From assembly GCA_964608575.1 (NCBI GenBank), contig CAZSPW010000082.1, positions 1-7,882 of the forward strand: a stretch of DNA of 7,882 nt. The letters are read 5' to 3'. Numbering within the stretch: position 1 is the first letter of the stretch; every line of letters begins with the position of its first letter. Shown in pieces: positions 6,017 through 7,882 of this stretch. Position numbers and translations under genes: made by a program. The DNA is from JAMIFN01 sp964608575 (GTDB lineage: Bacteria > Pseudomonadota > Gammaproteobacteria > Burkholderiales > Burkholderiaceae_C). The notes under the pieces were generated by a model. That model made no database searches. It was not told the DNA's origin and saw nothing but the letters and a program-made list of their open reading frames with translations.

Positions 6017-7102
6017 TTAGGCGATGCGCGGGGCGGGCGATTGCACGCCGCCACATTGAGCGCGGTGGCGCAGGGCGTGGTCTATCAGCACCAGCGCCAG
6101 CATGGCCTCGGCTATGGGCGCGGCGCGCAGCCCCACACAAGGGTCGTGCCTGCCTTTGGTGATGACGGCTTGCGCTTGGCCTTGCATATCCACGGTATCG
6201 CGCGGCACCAAAATGGAGCTGGTAGGCTTGATTGCCAAATTCACGGTAATAGGCTGGCCGCTGGAGATGCCGCCCAAAATGCCGCCCGCTTTATTGCCGA
6301 CAAAACCATGGGGCGTGAGGCTGTCGCCGTGGGTGGAGCCTAAATCGGCCACAGCCGCAAAGCCCGCGCCTATTTCCACGCCTTTGACGGCATTGATGCC
6401 CATCATGGCGTGGGCGATGTCGGCATCTAACCTGTCAAACAGCGGCTCGCCCCAGCCTACGGGCACGCCTGTGGCTTCGATAAACAATTTTGCCCCGCAT
6501 GAATCGCCCGATTTGCGCAACGCACCCATATATTCTTCCAGCGCAGCCACATCGGCAGCGGGGGCAAAGAAGGGGTTGTTGTGCACATGATCCCAGCTTT
6601 CAAATGCAATCGGCACACTGCCAATTTGCGTGACGCAAGCGCGTATTTCCGTGCCGAATTGTTGGCGCAGCCATTTTTTTGCCACCGCACCTGCGGCCAC
6701 CATGGGCGCGGTCAAACGGGCAGAGGATCGCCCGCCACCACGCGGATCGCGCAGGCCGTATTTGTGCATATAGCTGTAATCGGCGTGCCCAGGGCGAAAG
6801 GTTTGGGCAATATCGCCATAGTCTTTGCTGCGCTGGTCGGTGTTTTCTATCAGCAGGGCAATGGGCGCGCCTGTGGTGCGCCCCTCATACACGCCGCTCA
6901 AAATTTTCACCGCATCAGGCTCGTTGCGCTGGGTGACATACTTATTCGTGCCAGGGCGACGGCGATCCAGATCGGGCTGAATATCAGCCTCTGAGAGTTC
7001 CATGCCTGGGGGGCAGCCATCCACCACGCAGCCTATGGCTGGGCCGTGAGATTCGCCAAAATTGGTAACGGCAAAAAGTTTGCCTAAGGTGCTTCCGCTC
7101 AT
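6017..7102 (-). CDS. aroC: Chorismate synthase
   Basis: AroC converts 5-enolpyruvylshikimate-3-phosphate to chorismate using reduced FMN, the last shared step toward aromatic amino acids and folate. The enzyme is a cytoplasmic homotetramer. Its 361 residues equal the E. coli length and align without large gaps. Family signatures are NFGESHGPAIGCVVDGCPPG (14-33) with the conserved His19, DLDRRRPGT (44-52), LLIENTDQRSKDY (83-95), FRPGHADYSY (102-111) with conserved His106, LRDPRGGGRSSAR (117-129), FDRLDADIAHAMMGINAVKG in the middle, GGILGGISSGQPI, and GRHDPCVGLR (317-326). No key residue is missing. The ATG at 7100-7102 gives the standard MSGSTLG N-terminus; the bases before it are C-rich, so no Shine-Dalgarno is visible. 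coaX follows closely on the same strand, and gluQ diverges from it 68 bases away. Confidence 0.97.
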   Translation of the reverse strand: MSGSTLGKLFAVTNFGESHGPAIGCVVDGCPPGMELSEADIQPDLDRRRPGTNKYVTQRNEPDAVKILSGVYEGRTTGAPIALLIENTDQRSKDYGDIAQTFRPGHADYSYMHKYGLRDPRGGGRSSARLTAPMVAAGAVAKKWLRQQFGTEIRACVTQIGSVPIAFESWDHVHNNPFFAPAADVAALEEYMGALRKSGDSCGAKLFIEATGVPVGWGEPLFDRLDADIAHAMMGINAVKGVEIGAGFAAVADLGSTHGDSLTPHGFVGNKAGGILGGISSGQPITVNLAIKPTSSILVPRDTVDMQGQAQAVITKGRHDPCVGLRAAPIAEAMLALVLIDHALRHRAQCGGVQSPAPRIA

Positions 7103-7170
7103 GGGGGGCGATTATGCCAGCGCAGCCTACAGTCCAGTTTTTAGTCTTGGGCTTTATATACTCAGCGCCC
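7103..7170. promoter_or_regulatory. Short divergent promoter region, aroC / gluQ
   Basis: Only 68 bases separate the two divergent starts. On the minus strand CATAAT (complement of 7111-7116) could be the aroC -10 box, which would leave a leader of only a few bases. TATATA (7155-7160) is self-complementary and could act as a -10 box for gluQ, 10 bases before its ATG, or in the other direction. Neither has a good -35, and neither gene has a visible Shine-Dalgarno. The assignment is tentative. Confidence 0.3.
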
Positions 7171-7882
7171 ATGAATTACCGTGGCCGCTTTGCCCCCTCG
7201 CCTACAGGCCCGCTGCACGCGGGTTCGCTGGCGGCGGCGCTGGCCAGCTGGCTGGATGCCCGCGCCCATGATGGCGCGTGGCTGATTCGTATAGAAGATG
7301 TGGATAGCGCCCGTTGCAAAGCCCAATGGGGGCAAGAGCAATTGCAGCAACTGGCCGCGCATGGCCTGCACAGCGACGAGCCTGTGCTGTGGCAATCCAC
7401 CCGCAGTGCGGCCTATGCGGCGGCTTTGCAGCAACTGCAGGCGCAGGGGCTGGTTTATGCCTGCCACTGTTCGCGCAAAAAAATCAGCGATTACTGGCTG
7501 GCGCAGGGCGTAGATAAAGCGCGGCATGGGGATTTGGTCTATCCAGGCTTTTGCCGTGATGCGGGTTTGCCTGTGGAGGACGGGGTGGCCTTGCGGCTGG
7601 ATGTGGGCAAAGCCTGTGAAGCCGTCATTGCCAGCGCAGCGAAGCAACCCACTGCAGCGATGCCGTCACGGTGTGGTGGATTGCCGCGCCGCTGCGCTCC
7701 TTGCAATGATGGTGCTCTCTCTTGGACAGACCGCCAGCTCGGCACCCAAAGCCAAAACATCACGCAAACCGTAGGCGACTTCATCCTGCGCCGCGCCGAT
7801 GGCTGCTGGGCTTATCAATTAGCCGTAGTGGTGGACGATGCCGCGCAGGGCATTAGCCATGTGGTGCGCGGCCTCGACTTGC
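7171..7882 (+). CDS. gluQ: Glutamyl-Q tRNA(Asp) synthetase, 3' part cut by window edge, with in-frame repeat insert
   Basis: GluQ (YadB type) activates glutamate and attaches it to the queuosine base of tRNA(Asp); it is a truncated relative of glutamyl-tRNA synthetase lacking the anticodon-binding domain. The 237 codons seen are open to the window edge; the family has about 300 residues. RFAPSPTGPLHAGSL (6-20) holds the HIGH-like motif, WLIRIEDVDSAR (37-48) the glutamate-site region. YACHC (96-100) and YPGFC (124-128) give the Cys-x-Cys...Tyr-x3-Cys zinc site (C98, C100, Y124, C128). YQLAVVVDDAAQGISHVVRG (215-234) is the conserved Rossmann-fold end. Between Arg142 and TD187 there are about 34 more residues than in E. 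coli GluQ; most of this (about 151-181) is encoded by a palindromic repeat that keeps the frame. The start at 7171 gives the standard N-terminus. The long frame does not appear as one ATG-to-stop ORF because its stop lies outside the window. Confidence 0.92.
   Translation, partial: MNYRGRFAPSPTGPLHAGSLAAALASWLDARAHDGAWLIRIEDVDSARCKAQWGQEQLQQLAAHGLHSDEPVLWQSTRSAAYAAALQQLQAQGLVYACHCSRKKISDYWLAQGVDKARHGDLVYPGFCRDAGLPVEDGVALRLDVGKACEAVIASAAKQPTAAMPSRCGGLPRRCAPCNDGALSWTDRQLGTQSQNITQTVGDFILRRADGCWAYQLAVVVDDAAQGISHVVRGLDL
7623..7711. repeat. Palindromic repeat element inserted in frame within gluQ
   Basis: The ends are imperfect inverted copies: CGTCATTGC (7623-7631) with GCAATGATG (7703-7711), AGCGCAGCG (7633-7641) with CGCTGCGCT (7690-7698, perfect), and GCAACCCAC (7644-7652) with GTGGATTGC (7676-7684), leaving a 23-base centre. 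This is the pattern of the dispersed CGTCATTGCGAG...AAGCAATCCA family that recurs in many bacterial genomes; its opposite-strand translation, here SLQGAQRRGNP, resembles the SLRGAQRRSNP peptide often seen in spurious ORFs over such repeats. The arms differ by two 3-base indels and several substitutions, so the copy is somewhat decayed. On the gluQ strand it has no stop codon. Assuming the ancestor read ...GlyLysAlaCysGlu-Ala-LeuSerTrpThrAsp..., an insert of about 90 or 93 bases keeps the frame. No clear target-site duplication is visible. Confidence 0.8.

Noticed and set aside
5163..6590. Plus-strand open frames of 160-200 codons across coaX and aroC
   Set aside because: They lie opposite two clear conserved enzymes, overlap each other in different frames and show no family signature.
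7162..7784. Minus-strand open frames opposite gluQ
   Set aside because: They oppose a well supported gluQ. One of them reads through the repeat and yields the SLQGAQRRGNP-type peptide typical of spurious repeat translation.
7171..7882. gluQ as a pseudogene
   Set aside because: The frame is open from the start to the window edge, the conserved residues on both sides of the repeat are intact and the insert preserves phase. Loss of activity cannot be excluded, but the sequence does not show it.
1..7882. tRNA, rRNA, CRISPR array, riboswitch, prophage or toxin-antitoxin content
   Set aside because: I found no cloverleaf, regularly spaced repeats, riboswitch-like leader, phage gene or small gene pair when reading both strands.

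Overview
The window looks like a housekeeping stretch of a betaproteobacterial chromosome, most likely order Burkholderiales. This rests on recognisable proteins (MurJ, BioF, class-2 malate dehydrogenase, CoaX, AroC, GluQ), a GC-rich sequence (roughly high fifties percent by eye) and the pairing of a Pcm-like methyltransferase with a rhodanese, which is common in that order. Genus cannot be fixed from the sequence alone. There is no tRNA, rRNA, CRISPR array, prophage gene or transposase gene. I found no new multi-gene system; the unusual content lies in two small repeat elements.

Layout from left to right: murJ on the minus strand, its 3' end cut by the left edge (1-1370). A 113-base divergent gap follows. 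Then come two closely spaced plus-strand genes, a Pcm-family methyltransferase (1484-2152) and a single-domain rhodanese (2170-2511). A 250-base AT-rich gap (2512-2761) carries a pair of inverted GTAG-type palindromes, a REP doublet. bioF lies on minus (2762-3979), divergent from mdh on plus (4095-5084). A strong two-way terminator (5110-5147) separates mdh from the convergent minus-strand pair aroC-coaX (7102 down to 5174). gluQ starts on plus at 7171, divergent from aroC, and runs off the right edge.

The genes serve separate core pathways: lipid II flipping (murJ), biotin synthesis (bioF), the TCA cycle (mdh), coenzyme A synthesis (coaX), the last shikimate step (aroC) and queuosine-tRNA modification (gluQ). 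They do not form one functional unit. Likely transcription units are the methyltransferase with the rhodanese, and aroC with coaX; the others appear single within this window.

The most notable observation is a palindromic repeat of about 89 bases inside gluQ. It keeps the reading frame and adds about 30 residues between the zinc-binding region and the conserved C-terminal part of the catalytic domain. This resembles the in-frame palindromic elements described in Rickettsia genes. Second is the REP doublet beside the bioF stop codon, which predicts a RAYT-type transposase elsewhere in the genome.
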